The position numbers were made by a program, and so were the translations under genes. Below the pieces are notes generated by a model that was given only the letters and a program-made list of their open reading frames with translations, searched no databases and was not told the DNA's origin. Below, piece by piece: positions 1-8,462 of a stretch of DNA of 51,390 bases. The DNA is taken from contig CALUSB010000013.1 of NCBI GenBank assembly GCA_944323335.1, positions 1-51,390 on the forward strand, written 5' to 3'. The stretch's first letter is position 1, and every line of letters starts with the position of its first letter. The stretch comes from Candidatus Gastranaerophilales bacterium (GTDB lineage Bacteria > Cyanobacteriota > Vampirovibrionia > Gastranaerophilales > Gastranaerophilaceae).

Positions 1-197
1 TTGCGCTCCACTCGAAACGGCGCTCATCGACAGTTGCAAACGTCAAGCTCGTCGCTTGCCGTTTTCACTCCGGTGTGGTTTTTGCGCCTGTGCAATCAAA
101 GATTGCTTCTCTCGTTACGCTTGCGCTCCACTCGAAACGGCGCTCATCGACAGTTGCAAACGTCAAGCTCGTCGCTTGCCGTTTTCACTCCGGTGTG
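1..197. repeat. GC-rich tandem direct repeat with internal hairpins
   Basis: Bases 1-77 recur exactly at 121-197, a period of 120 bp. The sequence is far richer in G+C than its surroundings. Each copy contains an imperfect inverted repeat (38-64 and 158-184): 5 bp, one mismatch, 5 bp and a 5-nt loop. The spacer holds a second small hairpin, a 6-bp stem at 92-97/101-106. The left edge is cut by the window, so more copies may lie upstream. An open frame runs through it but shows no family resemblance and repeats itself, so I read this as a noncoding repeated element. It may be REP-like or a decayed dispersed repeat. Confidence 0.75.
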
Positions 198-375
198 TTT
201 TATTAAGTTTTGTTTCAAAAATAATTTATCGGGTGTTAGAAAATTACTTTTTGAATATAATGGTATGGCAAAATTAATTAGTACTTTTGGATTATTTTTT
301 TGTATGTAAGGACTTGAAATTATCTTTGTGCTAAGATTTTGTATGTATGGTAGTAAGTATTAAAGGATTTAAAAA
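198..375. other. AT-rich leader region upstream of the phosphorylase gene
   Basis: Noncoding AT-rich stretch between the repeat and the first gene. I see no RNA gene or coding sequence here, only a candidate promoter near 329-337 and a Shine-Dalgarno AAGGA at 363-367. Confidence 0.5.
329..337 (+). promoter_or_regulatory. Candidate extended -10 promoter for the phosphorylase gene
   Basis: TGC followed by TAAGAT forms an extended -10 element about 38 bp before the ATG at 376. No good -35 lies 16-18 bp upstream. In such AT-rich DNA this remains a weak call. Confidence 0.3.
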
Positions 376-2073
376 ATGGCTTTACCAAATGTCGCATATT
401 TCTCAATGGAAATTGCCCTTGACCAATCATTAGCAACATACTCAGGTGGTTTGGGCTTTTTGGCAGGCGCTCACATGCAATCTGCAGGTTATCTGCAAAT
501 GCCTATGGTGGGTGTTACTATGTTATGGTCTTTCGGTTACTACGACCAACGTATCAATGAAAACGGCGAAGTTGAAGTAGCTTACATTAGAAAGCACTAT
601 GACTTTTTAACAGATTTAAATGTTTACACAACGGTTAAAGTTTTCGGCGAAGATGTAAAAGTTAAGGCTTACAGAGTTGAAGGTGACCTGTTTGGTTCAT
701 GCCCTGTTTATCTTCTAACAACTGATATCGACGGAAACTCTGAATGGGCAAGAAGAATTTCTCACAAACTTTATGACGGAGATGAAAAAATCCGTATCGC
801 TCAAGAAACAATTCTTGGTATCGGTGGTGTAAGAATTCTTCAAGAAGTAGGCTACAAATTTGATGTAGTTCATATGAACGAAGGTCATGCTCTTCCTGCT
901 GCATTTGAACTTTTAAGACAATTCAACGGTGACTTAAATGCGGTTAAGAAAAGAACCGTGTTTACAACTCACACACCTGTTGCCGCAGGTAATGAAGTTC
1001 ACTGGGTAGATACGCTGATGGAAGGCGGATTCTTCGCTGGCTGTCCGAGAGATAAAGCAATTGAACTTGGCGGAGAAAACTTCTCACTAACAGTTGCTGC
1101 TCTTAGAATGTCAAGAGTTGCAAACGCAGTTTCTCAGCTTCATGGTCTTGTTGCTAACAAGATGTGGGATTGGGTTCAAGGCAGATGCCCCATCCGCGCT
1201 ATTACAAACGCTGTAAACCAACACTACTGGCAAGACCCCAGATTTGCTTCAGCTGAATCTTACCAAGAGCTGCTTGATGCTAAGAAAGAAATGAAAAAAG
1301 ACTTGTTCCAATACATTTCTGACACTCAAGGTAAGAGATTTGACCCCAATGTTCTTACAATTACTTGGGCAAGAAGATTTGCAGACTATAAACGTGCTTG
1401 GTTAATCTTAATGGATAAACCGCGTATCGAAAAACTTTTGAACGAAAACAAAGTTCAATTGATATTTGCAGGTAAGTTCCACCCGGATGATACAATGGGT
1501 AAAGAAATGTTCAACAAGATTTTAAAAGAATCTTACAACATGAAAAACGTAGTCGTACTTCCCGGTTATGAACTTGCACTTTCAGCAAGACTTAAAAAAG
1601 GTTCTGACATATGGTTAAACACACCTCTAAGACCTTTCGAGGCTTCAGGTACTTCAGGTATGTCAGCCAACTTAAACGGTGCACTTCACTTCTCAACATA
1701 TGACGGTTGGACAGTTGAAGGTACTTTCCCAGGTATTAACGGTTACACTGTTGAATACCCCGGCTTGGATGATGATATTCCTTGGGAAGAACGTCACTGG
1801 AAAGACCATCAGTGCGTAATGAACACTCTTGAAAATGAAATCATCCCGACTTATTACAATAACCCTGACGAGTGGGCAAGACTTATGCGTCAAGCTAAAA
1901 GAACTGCAGAAGCTTACTTTAACTCTGACCGTATGGTTATTGAATACTACAACCGTGTATATAAACCAATTGCTCACGGCGGTTCTCAAGCTGGTCTTGA
2001 TGATGACCAAAGCGAAGCTAAAATTGCAGAAAACCCAAATCTTGATGCTTGGACATTCAGCAATATCAAGTAG
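376..2073 (+). CDS. glgP: Alpha-glucan (glycogen) phosphorylase-family protein lacking the PLP lysine
   Basis: Resembles the short, GT35-like alpha-glucan phosphorylase family, which releases glucose-1-phosphate from glycogen with a PLP cofactor. At 565 aa it is shorter than classical GlgP (about 800 aa). Visible landmarks are YFSMEIAL at residues 7-14, SGGLGFLAG, FTTHTPVAAGNE, the basic ARRFADYKRAW segment that matches the phosphate-binding loop, and FEASGTSGM at 421-429. In known members this last motif is followed by the Lys that forms the Schiff base with PLP; here residue 430 is Ser (codon TCA). The usual GD in the early LAGDH motif is also changed, to LAGAH. Either catalysis is altered or the protein is a relative with another role. 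AAGGA lies 8 nt before the ATG. A strong terminator follows. Confidence 0.8.
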   Translation: MALPNVAYFSMEIALDQSLATYSGGLGFLAGAHMQSAGYLQMPMVGVTMLWSFGYYDQRINENGEVEVAYIRKHYDFLTDLNVYTTVKVFGEDVKVKAYRVEGDLFGSCPVYLLTTDIDGNSEWARRISHKLYDGDEKIRIAQETILGIGGVRILQEVGYKFDVVHMNEGHALPAAFELLRQFNGDLNAVKKRTVFTTHTPVAAGNEVHWVDTLMEGGFFAGCPRDKAIELGGENFSLTVAALRMSRVANAVSQLHGLVANKMWDWVQGRCPIRAITNAVNQHYWQDPRFASAESYQELLDAKKEMKKDLFQYISDTQGKRFDPNVLTITWARRFADYKRAWLILMDKPRIEKLLNENKVQLIFAGKFHPDDTMGKEMFNKILKESYNMKNVVVLPGYELALSARLKKGSDIWLNTPLRPFEASGTSGMSANLNGALHFSTYDGWTVEGTFPGINGYTVEYPGLDDDIPWEERHWKDHQCVMNTLENEIIPTYYNNPDEWARLMRQAKRTAEAYFNSDRMVIEYYNRVYKPIAHGGSQAGLDDDQSEAKIAENPNLDAWTFSNIK

Positions 2074-2090
2074 GAAAGTAATTTAATAAT

Positions 2091-2127
2091 AAACAGACAG
2101 TGTTATTGCACTGTCTGTTTTATTTTT
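2091..2127 (+). terminator. Rho-independent terminator after the phosphorylase gene
   Basis: Perfect 12-bp stem (2091-2102 with 2109-2120), 6-nt loop, then a T-rich tail to about 2127. Confidence 0.85.
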
Positions 2128-2142
2128 GTGATAAAATTTTTT

Positions 2143-2148
2143 TATAAT
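2143..2148 (+). promoter_or_regulatory. Candidate -10 for lysS
   Basis: A perfect TATAAT sits 22 bp before the lysS ATG, just after the terminator of the preceding gene. The -35 region is not recognisable, so only the -10 is called. Confidence 0.4.
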
Positions 2149-2170
2149 TACTTTAATCAGGAGAGATAAA

Positions 2171-3664
2171 ATGGAATCTACCCAAACAAATAACAGCACT
2201 ATCTCAAGTATTCGAGAGAATAGAATACAAAAGCTTAATGACCTTACGGATAAAGGAATTAATCCATATCCTTATTCGTATGATAAAAATATTTCAGCTG
2301 CAGAATTGCAGAAAAAATACGCCGATTTGCCCGCTGGAGAAGAAACAAGCGATTCATATAATGTTGCAGGCAGAATTATGGCCATTCGTAACACGGGCAT
2401 GTTTATAGACCTTATGGACCCGTCAGGCAAAATACAGATTTTTTCTCACAAAGAAAATCTTGACCCTGATAAACTTGCAATTGTAAAAATGCTGGATGTT
2501 GGCGATATCGTTGGTTTTTCAGGTGATGTACGACGCACGCCAAGAGGTGAGTTGAGTATAAAAGCGCGTGATGTTAAACTTTTATCAAAGTCGCTTTTGC
2601 CTTTGCCTGAAAAATTCCACGGTTTAACGGATGTAGAAATTCGCTATCGTCAGCGCTATGTAGATATGATTATGAATCCTGAAGTGCGCGATACTTTTAG
2701 AAAGCGTTCTTTAATTATTCAAAAAATAAGAGAATACCTCTGCAACCAAGGATTTTTAGAAGTTGAAACTCCAATGCTCCACGCTCAAGCCGGCGGTGCG
2801 TCTGCAAGACCTTTTGAAACGTATCACAATGCTCTTGATATGCATATGGTTTTAAGGATAGCTCCCGAGCTTCACTTAAAAAGACTCCTTGTCGGCGGTG
2901 TGAGCGAAAAATTGTTCGAGATGAACCGCAACTTTAGAAACGAAGGTATTGATACCCGCCATAATCCTGAGTTTACAATGATTGAGCTATATCAGGCTTA
3001 TGTTGATTATAACGATATGATGGTTCTTTTGGAAAATATGGTTTCATCCGTTGCTCAGGAAGTCTTGGGTACTATGGTTATTGAATATCAAGGTCAAAAA
3101 ATTGACCTTACTCCTCCATGGGATAGAAAAACCATGCTCGGAGCTATAAAAGAATTTACCGGTATTGATTTTAATGAATATTTGACAGTTGATGAAGCTG
3201 CAGCACAAGCTAAAAAACTGGGTATCGAGGTAGAAGAAAACGACAGCTGGGGCAAAATCTTGGATAAGATTTTTGAAGAAAGAGTTGAGCCCAAGCTTGT
3301 TCAGCCTACTCATATTCTTGATTATCCTCGAGATATATCTCCTCTTGCTAAGGTTCACAGAGATAATCCCAGACTCACAGAGCGTTTTGAAACACGTATT
3401 AACGGTTGGGAAATTTCAAATGCGTTCTCTGAACTTACTGACCCGATTGACCAGCGTAACCGCTTTGAAGCACAAGCGAGAGAAAAGGCAATGGGAGATG
3501 AAGAAGCTTGCGGTATAGATGAGGACTTTATCTGTGCTCTTGAGCATGGCATGCCTCCTGCAGGCGGTATGGGTATAGGTATAGACAGACTCGTGATGCT
3601 CCTTACAGACTCGCCATCAATTCGTGATGTCATTGCATTTCCTACTATGCGCCCAAGAGCATAA
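2171..3664 (+). CDS. lysS: Lysyl-tRNA synthetase, class II
   Basis: Charges tRNA-Lys with lysine in the cytoplasm. The 497-aa length is typical of bacterial LysRS. It has an N-terminal OB-fold anticodon-binding domain at about residues 63-140, the LTDVEIRYRQRYVD segment at about 152-165, class II motif 2 (FRNEGIDTRHNPEF, about 255-268) and motif 3 (GGMGIGIDRLVML, about 465-477). The start is supported by GGAGA a few bases upstream. It stands alone between two terminators, so it is probably a single-gene transcript. Confidence 0.97.
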   Translation: MESTQTNNSTISSIRENRIQKLNDLTDKGINPYPYSYDKNISAAELQKKYADLPAGEETSDSYNVAGRIMAIRNTGMFIDLMDPSGKIQIFSHKENLDPDKLAIVKMLDVGDIVGFSGDVRRTPRGELSIKARDVKLLSKSLLPLPEKFHGLTDVEIRYRQRYVDMIMNPEVRDTFRKRSLIIQKIREYLCNQGFLEVETPMLHAQAGGASARPFETYHNALDMHMVLRIAPELHLKRLLVGGVSEKLFEMNRNFRNEGIDTRHNPEFTMIELYQAYVDYNDMMVLLENMVSSVAQEVLGTMVIEYQGQKIDLTPPWDRKTMLGAIKEFTGIDFNEYLTVDEAAAQAKKLGIEVEENDSWGKILDKIFEERVEPKLVQPTHILDYPRDISPLAKVHRDNPRLTERFETRINGWEISNAFSELTDPIDQRNRFEAQAREKAMGDEEACGIDEDFICALEHGMPPAGGMGIGIDRLVMLLTDSPSIRDVIAFPTMRPRA

Positions 3665-3685
3665 GTAATATTAAAAAAACTTAAC

Positions 3686-3723
3686 AATTGCGGTTAATTT
3701 TTTGCATTAACCGCAATTTTTTT
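3686..3723 (+). terminator. Rho-independent terminator after lysS
   Basis: Perfect 13-bp stem (3686-3698 with 3706-3718), 7-nt loop, run of T to 3723. Confidence 0.85.
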
Positions 3724-3767
3724 GCTTGAATGTTTTTATACTGACAGTTACAAGGTTAGGTTGATTT

Positions 3768-5054
3768 ATGACTCAAATTTCTCCTCTTGCACAAAATCCA
3801 TACGCTATGTTTAAAATGCCGTCAGCTGCGGATACAAATAAGACTGCACAAACGCCAACACAGCCTGTTAATTCAATAGATAATACCAAACAGGAGGCTG
3901 TTCCTCAGGCTACTGTTGCTTCTAAAGGAGGCTCTAAAAAAGCTTTGGCTGCAGTAATTGTTGCAGCGGCTGCAGTTATTGGCGGTCTTGCTTACGGTGT
4001 TAAATCAGGAAAATTAGATATTGAGTCTATAAAAACAAAAATTCCTTATTTTGGAGAAAAATATAAAGAAAAATTAGCCCAAGAGGCTGCAAAAAAAGCA
4101 GCTGAGGAAGCAGCTAAAAAGGCGGCCGAGGAAGCAGCTAAAGAAGCGGCTAAAAATATGAGAAAAACCGATGCAAATTTCTTTACTACGGTTTTTAGTT
4201 TAGGCCTTATTGCAAAAGGTTTTGCAAAGCATATGGCGTCAAAAGAGCCTGATTTAGAAACAGATGCCGCAAAAATTGCTTTTGAAAACGAGCAATATAT
4301 GAAAGATATTGAACTTCCTATTTTGTATGAAGAAGCAGCTTCATACAAAGATAATTATTCTCAAAGCATAACTGCTGCTATTGAGAAATTGCAAGTGCCT
4401 AAAAATTACATGATGTCTCGTTATCAGGCTGCTGTAGAGCTTTATCAGACTATAGCTAAAGAAAATTCTGTTGAAGTTTGGCCGCAAACAAATCTGAGAA
4501 AATCTCAAGTTGTATATAATGAGTTAGTGGGTACGCTTACGCATTATACATTCGATAAAAGCGGTAAACTAAGCGAAAAAATAGTGTATACTAACGGACA
4601 CCCTATTCAATTAGAAGCATATAAAGACGAAAAACTTGTTGCAAAAGCAAGGTTTATGAAAAAAGACCCTCTATCCGAGCCTTATATGTCGCATCTGTTT
4701 AAATATGACCCAAATACCGGTAATATTTCCGGAACGCTTGTATTTAATCAAAATGGTGATACTATAAGCTATCTTGCAAGAAACAGAGACGGAAAATTAA
4801 ACAAGGTATTTAATATCGACCCTGAGACAAAAAATATCAAAGCAGTTTGCTTATCAGATAAAGAAGGTAAGAAATGCACAAGAAAATACTTCTATGATGA
4901 GAAAGGCAATATTGAAGAAGCGTATTTTGCAAAAACAAATGATATGCCAAAACACGTGTATGAGTTTGAAGATGGCATAGCAAGTGCCGTAAGGTTTTAT
5001 AGTGATAACTCAAATAATGTATCTGTTAGAGTTCCGTTTGAAAAACAAAACTAA
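3768..5054 (+). CDS. Hypothetical membrane-anchored protein with Ala/Glu/Lys helix and C-terminal beta-repeat region
   Basis: I do not recognise a named family. The 428-aa product starts with a polar, low-complexity N-terminus rich in Pro, Thr and Gln. One Ala/Val-rich membrane segment follows (about 59-78), then a charged helix of tandem KAAEEAAK-like units (about 104-129) that should form a rigid rod. From about residue 245 there are repeated short strands with aromatic-Asp-Gly turns (for example YDEKGNIEEAYF), which look like degenerate YD/MORN-type beta hairpins. This suggests a membrane anchor, a spacer and a binding module, but the function is unknown. It overlaps the 3' end of convergent xerD by 4 bp. 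Confidence 0.75.
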   Translation: MTQISPLAQNPYAMFKMPSAADTNKTAQTPTQPVNSIDNTKQEAVPQATVASKGGSKKALAAVIVAAAAVIGGLAYGVKSGKLDIESIKTKIPYFGEKYKEKLAQEAAKKAAEEAAKKAAEEAAKEAAKNMRKTDANFFTTVFSLGLIAKGFAKHMASKEPDLETDAAKIAFENEQYMKDIELPILYEEAASYKDNYSQSITAAIEKLQVPKNYMMSRYQAAVELYQTIAKENSVEVWPQTNLRKSQVVYNELVGTLTHYTFDKSGKLSEKIVYTNGHPIQLEAYKDEKLVAKARFMKKDPLSEPYMSHLFKYDPNTGNISGTLVFNQNGDTISYLARNRDGKLNKVFNIDPETKNIKAVCLSDKEGKKCTRKYFYDEKGNIEEAYFAKTNDMPKHVYEFEDGIASAVRFYSDNSNNVSVRVPFEKQN

Positions 5055-5932
5055 TCTTTATTTATTGCAAAATAAACTTCTCTAAGGCGTTTTTTGCTGA
5101 TATGTGTGTAAAGTTGTGTTGTAACAATGCTTGAGTGCCCAAGAAGCTCTTGTACCACTCTTAAATCAGCACCGTTTTCAAGCAGATGTGTCGCAAAAGA
5201 GTGCCTTATAGTGTGAGGCGAGATGTCTTTTTCGATTTTTTTGCCGAGATTGTGAATAAATTTATAGACATACTGGCGGGTAATTTTTGACCCGTCGGGT
5301 TTTAAAAAGACGTATTTTTCATATTTTCTCCCGCAAGCAGAGTTAATAAGAGTTACCTCTCGTTCTTTAAAGTAGTTTTTAAGAGCTGTTTTTGCTTTAG
5401 AGCCAAAAGGGATAATACGCTCTTTTGAGCCTTTGCCCATAGTTTTTATTATTCCTGTTTTAAGGTCTGTGTTTTTTATCTCAAGATTAACAAGCTCAGA
5501 TACCCTTAATCCCGTTGCGTAAAAAAGCTCAAAAAGTGCTTTTTCCATGGTGTTTAGGTGGCTTGCAAGGAGTTTTTCAATTTCTTTTATACTTATTACC
5601 TTTGGTAATTTTTTGCTTACTTTTGGAGAATTTAGTGCAAGGGCGGGGTTTTTTACTATTTGTTCATTTAGACAAAGATATCTGAAAAATCCTTTTATGG
5701 AGGCGATTTTTCTTACAATACTCGTGGGGTTTATACCCTCTTTTGCTAAATATCTGTTATAAGAGCTAAGGTGGGTGCGCTTAACCTCTTTTATATCTTC
5801 AATACCTGTGGTGTTGGCTAAATATTCAAAAAAAGCAAAAATATCTCTCCTGTATGCCTCAATTGTGTTTTCGCTTAAGGCACGCTCAACTTCAAGATAG
5901 TTTAGATAGTCTGATATAAGCCCTACAATCAT
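5051..5932 (-). CDS. xerD: Tyrosine site-specific recombinase XerD/XerC
   Basis: Resolves chromosome dimers by strand exchange at dif near division time. The 293-aa length fits. An N-terminal SAM-like DNA-binding domain spans about 1-100 and the catalytic domain follows. The active-site set is complete: Arg143 in ATGLRVSEL, Lys in GKGSKER (about 167-170), His240-x-x-Arg243, His266 in LGHSS and the nucleophile Tyr275. NSPKVSKKLPK before the catalytic domain looks closer to XerD than XerC. It lies downstream of ftsZ on the same strand but after a terminator hairpin. An in-frame stop lies just upstream of the ATG and there is no Shine-Dalgarno at normal distance; a TGATAAAAT element ends 6 nt before the ATG, so it may be leaderless. 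Confidence 0.93.
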   Translation of the reverse strand: MIVGLISDYLNYLEVERALSENTIEAYRRDIFAFFEYLANTTGIEDIKEVKRTHLSSYNRYLAKEGINPTSIVRKIASIKGFFRYLCLNEQIVKNPALALNSPKVSKKLPKVISIKEIEKLLASHLNTMEKALFELFYATGLRVSELVNLEIKNTDLKTGIIKTMGKGSKERIIPFGSKAKTALKNYFKEREVTLINSACGRKYEKYVFLKPDGSKITRQYVYKFIHNLGKKIEKDISPHTIRHSFATHLLENGADLRVVQELLGHSSIVTTQLYTHISKKRLREVYFAINKD

Positions 5933-5938
5933 TGTTTA

Positions 5939-5947
5939 ATTTTATCA
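5939..5947 (-). promoter_or_regulatory. Candidate extended -10 directly before xerD (leaderless)
   Basis: On the minus strand, TGA plus TAAAAT ends 6 nt before the xerD ATG, so transcription would begin at or next to the start codon. No clear -35 is visible. Confidence 0.4.
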
Positions 5948-5949
5948 TT

Positions 5950-5989
5950 TAGCAAAAAACAACACCTCCTTTTAATTAAGGAGGTGTTG
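5950..5989 (-). terminator. Terminator after ftsZ, containing an SD/anti-SD palindrome
   Basis: A 12-bp perfect stem (5960-5971 with 5978-5989) with a 6-nt loop. On the minus strand a run of six T follows. The arms spell AAGGAGGTG and CACCTCCTT, the Shine-Dalgarno sequence and its 16S rRNA complement. Confidence 0.85.
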
Positions 5990-6008
5990 AAATTATTATT
6001 TTAACAGA

Positions 6009-7199
6009 TTACAGTCTGTTTTTAGGGTTTAAAAATTCAGGTATATCAAGCAGGCTGCTTGCTGTTGCTTCGTGGTTTTGGTTTTCATTTGTACTTGTGC
6101 TTGGAGTTGAATTTCCTAAATTACCGAATGATAAAGCACCTGCTCCGTTTCCGCCAAAGAAGCTTGCAGCTGAGAGTTTAAGGTCATCTTTGGCAGTTAC
6201 CGTATCACCGTTTTTAAGTTCAAAACCTGTAGCGATGATTGTAATCATAATTTCGCCTTGGATTCTATCGTCAATTACAGAACCAAAGATAACTTCAGCA
6301 TCATCTGAAACAGCATCGTGAATTACGCTTGCAGCTTCGTTTACTTCATGAAGTGTCATATCAGGGCCGCCTGTTACATTCATTATGATGCCTGTTGCGC
6401 CGTTGATTGAAGTTTCAAGTAACTTAGAGTTGATTGCAAGTTTGGCAGCTTCCATTGCTCTGCCTTCACCCGATGATTTACCGATACCCATAAGAGCTGA
6501 GCCGGATGATTGCATAATTGTTTTAACATCGGCAAAGTCTACGTTGATTAAACCGGGAACGGTAATGATATCTGAAATACCTTGAACACCGCAGAGAAGA
6601 ACTTCATCTACTACGCTGAATGCATCTCTCATTGTTGTTCTGCGCTCAACTACTTCTATTAATTTGTCGTTGGGGATAACGATTAGAGCGTCAACATTTT
6701 CTTTTAGTTTTTCTAAACCTTGAAGAGCTTGTGTCATACGACGTTTGCCTTCAAATTGGAAAGGTTTTGTTACAACACCTATTGTAAGTGCGCCAAGTTC
6801 TTTAGCGATTTTTGCTACAACAGGAGCAGCACCTGTACCTGTGCCGCCGCCCATACCGGCTGTTACAAAGACCATATCAGAACCATCGAGTGCCACAAGT
6901 AAGTCTTCTCTTGATTCTTCTGCAGCTTTTTCACCGATTGACGGGTTGCCGCCTGCTCCAAGTCCTGATGTAAGTTTTGCACCGAGTTGAATTTTCTTGG
7001 ACGCTGCAGACATTTCAAGAACCTGAGCATCAGTGTTCATTGCCCAAAATTCGACTCCCGATAAACCTGCTTTTATCATTCGGTTAACAGCATTTCCGCC
7101 GCCGCCGCCTACACCGATTACTTTTATATTCGCTTGAGAAGCGTATCTGTTGTATTCAGAAGCTTGTCTGTCATAACTGTCTAATTTGAACTTTTCCAC
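6009..7199 (-). CDS. ftsZ: Cell division protein FtsZ
   Basis: Tubulin-like GTPase that polymerises into the Z ring at the division site. The 396-aa protein has the glycine-rich [12 protein letters not shown] loop near residues 30-41, the tubulin signature [10 protein letters not shown] at 117-126, an NVDFADVK T7 loop and, after a Ser/Thr/Asn-rich linker, the C-terminal tail [14 protein letters not shown] that binds FtsA/ZipA/SepF-type partners. The start is GTG at 7197-7199; the only G-rich pairing site upstream lies inside a small hairpin. Two well-spaced promoters lie upstream. Confidence 0.97.
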   Translation of the reverse strand: MEKFKLDSYDRQASEYNRYASQANIKVIGVGGGGGNAVNRMIKAGLSGVEFWAMNTDAQVLEMSAASKKIQLGAKLTSGLGAGGNPSIGEKAAEESREDLLVALDGSDMVFVTAGMGGGTGTGAAPVVAKIAKELGALTIGVVTKPFQFEGKRRMTQALQGLEKLKENVDALIVIPNDKLIEVVERRTTMRDAFSVVDEVLLCGVQGISDIITVPGLINVDFADVKTIMQSSGSALMGIGKSSGEGRAMEAAKLAINSKLLETSINGATGIIMNVTGGPDMTLHEVNEAASVIHDAVSDDAEVIFGSVIDDRIQGEIMITIIATGFELKNGDTVTAKDDLKLSAASFFGGNGAGALSFGNLGNSTPSTSTNENQNHEATASSLLDIPEFLNPKNRL

Positions 7200-7201
7200 T
7201 T

Positions 7202-7216
7202 AAATGGCCCCCATTT
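7202..7216 (-). promoter_or_regulatory. Small hairpin covering the ftsZ ribosome-binding region
   Basis: A 6-bp inverted repeat (7202-7207 with 7211-7216) with a 3-nt loop sits just before the GTG. The only G-rich stretch that could pair with 16S rRNA lies within it, so it may limit ftsZ translation. Confidence 0.4.
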
Positions 7217-7234
7217 TTTTCTTTATTTAATTTT

Positions 7235-7263
7235 ACTATATTTTAAAAGCGTTTATATGTAAA
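7235..7263 (-). promoter_or_regulatory. ftsZ proximal promoter
   Basis: On the minus strand, TTTACA (7258-7263), a 17-bp spacer and TATAGT (7235-7240). This predicts a leader of about 30 nt. Confidence 0.65.
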
Positions 7264-7277
7264 GCTTTCCTGATGAA

Positions 7278-7306
7278 ATTATCCTCCAATGTTAACATAA
7301 ATTCAA
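7278..7306 (-). promoter_or_regulatory. ftsZ distal promoter
   Basis: On the minus strand, TTGAAT (7301-7306), a 17-bp spacer and GATAAT (7278-7283), in tandem with the proximal promoter. Confidence 0.6.
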
Positions 7307-7411
7307 TTAAACTTTACAGAATTTAATTTTTTACCGTTTTTTAATTGTAGAAAAGACAGTTAAAATTTTTCTTAATATTTTGAAATATTTTAAAATTAAG
7401 ATTTTTTGTCA

Positions 7412-7417
7412 TATAAT
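7412..7417 (+). promoter_or_regulatory. -10 element immediately upstream of fcl (leaderless candidate)
   Basis: A perfect TATAAT ends 7 nt before the ATG at 7425, and no Shine-Dalgarno is present between them. The expected transcription start coincides with the start codon. The -35 is weak. Confidence 0.5.
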
Positions 7418-7424
7418 TTGAGCT

Positions 7425-8360
7425 ATGGAAAAGAAAATTTTTGTCGCAGGACACAAGGGATTAGTTGGCGGAGCGATTTTAAGAGAGCTTCAAAAAAAAG
7501 GTTATAAAAATTTTGCTCTGAGAACTCATAGTGAATTGGATTTAACCGATACAAAAGCGGTTGATGAGTTCTTTAGCGAAGAAAAGCCCGACTGGGTATT
7601 TTTAGCAGCTGCAAAAGTGGGCGGTATTTATGCTAATAATACTTACCCTGTTGATTTTTTGCTTGAAAATTTAAAAATTCAAAACAATATTTTTGAAAGT
7701 TCTTTTAAATACGATGTTAAAAAATTTATGTTTTTAGGTTCATCTTGTATTTACCCAAAAAATGCCCCTCAGCCTATTAAAGAGGAGTATTTGCTGTCTT
7801 CAAAACTTGAACCGACAAACGAGCCTTACGCTCTTGCAAAAATCTGCGGTATAAAACTTGCAAATGCTTATAATCGCCAATATTCCACTAACTACATAAG
7901 CGTTATGCCTTGTAATTTGTATGGTATAGGGGATAATTACCACCCTGAAAACGCCCATGTTGTGCCAATGCTTATAAGAAGATTCCATGAGGCAAAAATA
8001 AGAGGGGATAAAACAGTCACCGCCTGGGGAACGGGCACACCTTTGAGGGAATTTTTATTTTCAGATGATTTAGCAAGCGCCTGTGTTTATCTTATGGAAA
8101 ATAAAAACGCCGATGAGATAGGCGAGTTTATAAACATAGGCTCGGGCAAAGAAAAAAGCATTAAAGAAATTGTTGAGCTTGTCAAAAAAACCGTAGGCTT
8201 TGAGGGTGAAATAGTTTGGGATACAACAAAACCTGACGGCACACCAAGAAAGCTAATGGATGTTTCAAGGATAAATTCTCTTGGCTGGAGCAGCAAAGTT
8301 GAGCTTGAAGAAGGTTTAAAAATTGCTTATGCCGATTTTTTAGACCGCTACGGCGCTTAA
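7425..8360 (+). CDS. fcl: GDP-L-fucose synthase (GDP-4-keto-6-deoxymannose 3,5-epimerase/4-reductase)
   Basis: Makes GDP-L-fucose from GDP-4-keto-6-deoxy-D-mannose with NADPH, giving activated fucose for surface polysaccharide or glycoprotein. The 311-aa short-chain dehydrogenase has the nucleotide loop GHKGLVG (residues 9-15), AAAKVGGI (61-68), the catalytic Ser107 region GSSCIYP and the YALAK pair Tyr135/Lys139, all typical of WcaG/Fcl. The partner Gmd is not in the window. The gene appears to be transcribed from a -10 right before its ATG. Confidence 0.93.
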   Translation: MEKKIFVAGHKGLVGGAILRELQKKGYKNFALRTHSELDLTDTKAVDEFFSEEKPDWVFLAAAKVGGIYANNTYPVDFLLENLKIQNNIFESSFKYDVKKFMFLGSSCIYPKNAPQPIKEEYLLSSKLEPTNEPYALAKICGIKLANAYNRQYSTNYISVMPCNLYGIGDNYHPENAHVVPMLIRRFHEAKIRGDKTVTAWGTGTPLREFLFSDDLASACVYLMENKNADEIGEFINIGSGKEKSIKEIVELVKKTVGFEGEIVWDTTKPDGTPRKLMDVSRINSLGWSSKVELEEGLKIAYADFLDRYGA

Positions 8361-8383
8361 GTATAAAGATTTTATAAACCCCT

Positions 8384-8412
8384 TTGACTAATTGCATAAA
8401 AAAGTGGATAAT
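8384..8412 (+). promoter_or_regulatory. glnA promoter
   Basis: TTGACT (8384-8389), a 17-bp spacer and GATAAT (8407-8412). It is followed by a leader of about 45 nt and AAGGAG at 8448-8453, 9 nt before the ATG. I see no glutamine-riboswitch-like structure. Confidence 0.75.
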
Positions 8413-8462
8413 AAGCTCATTAATTATTTTTAGAAGCAGTTAGATTTAAGGAGAGCAAGCCG

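Noticed and set aside
1..309. Open frame of 102 codons across the window start
   Set aside because: It runs through the tandem repeat and duplicates its own translation, has no ribosome-binding site or family pattern, and the GC-rich part is better explained as a repeated element.
8361..8462. Glutamine riboswitch before glnA
   Set aside because: The leader after the promoter is only about 45 nt and shows no convincing conserved stem-loop pattern.
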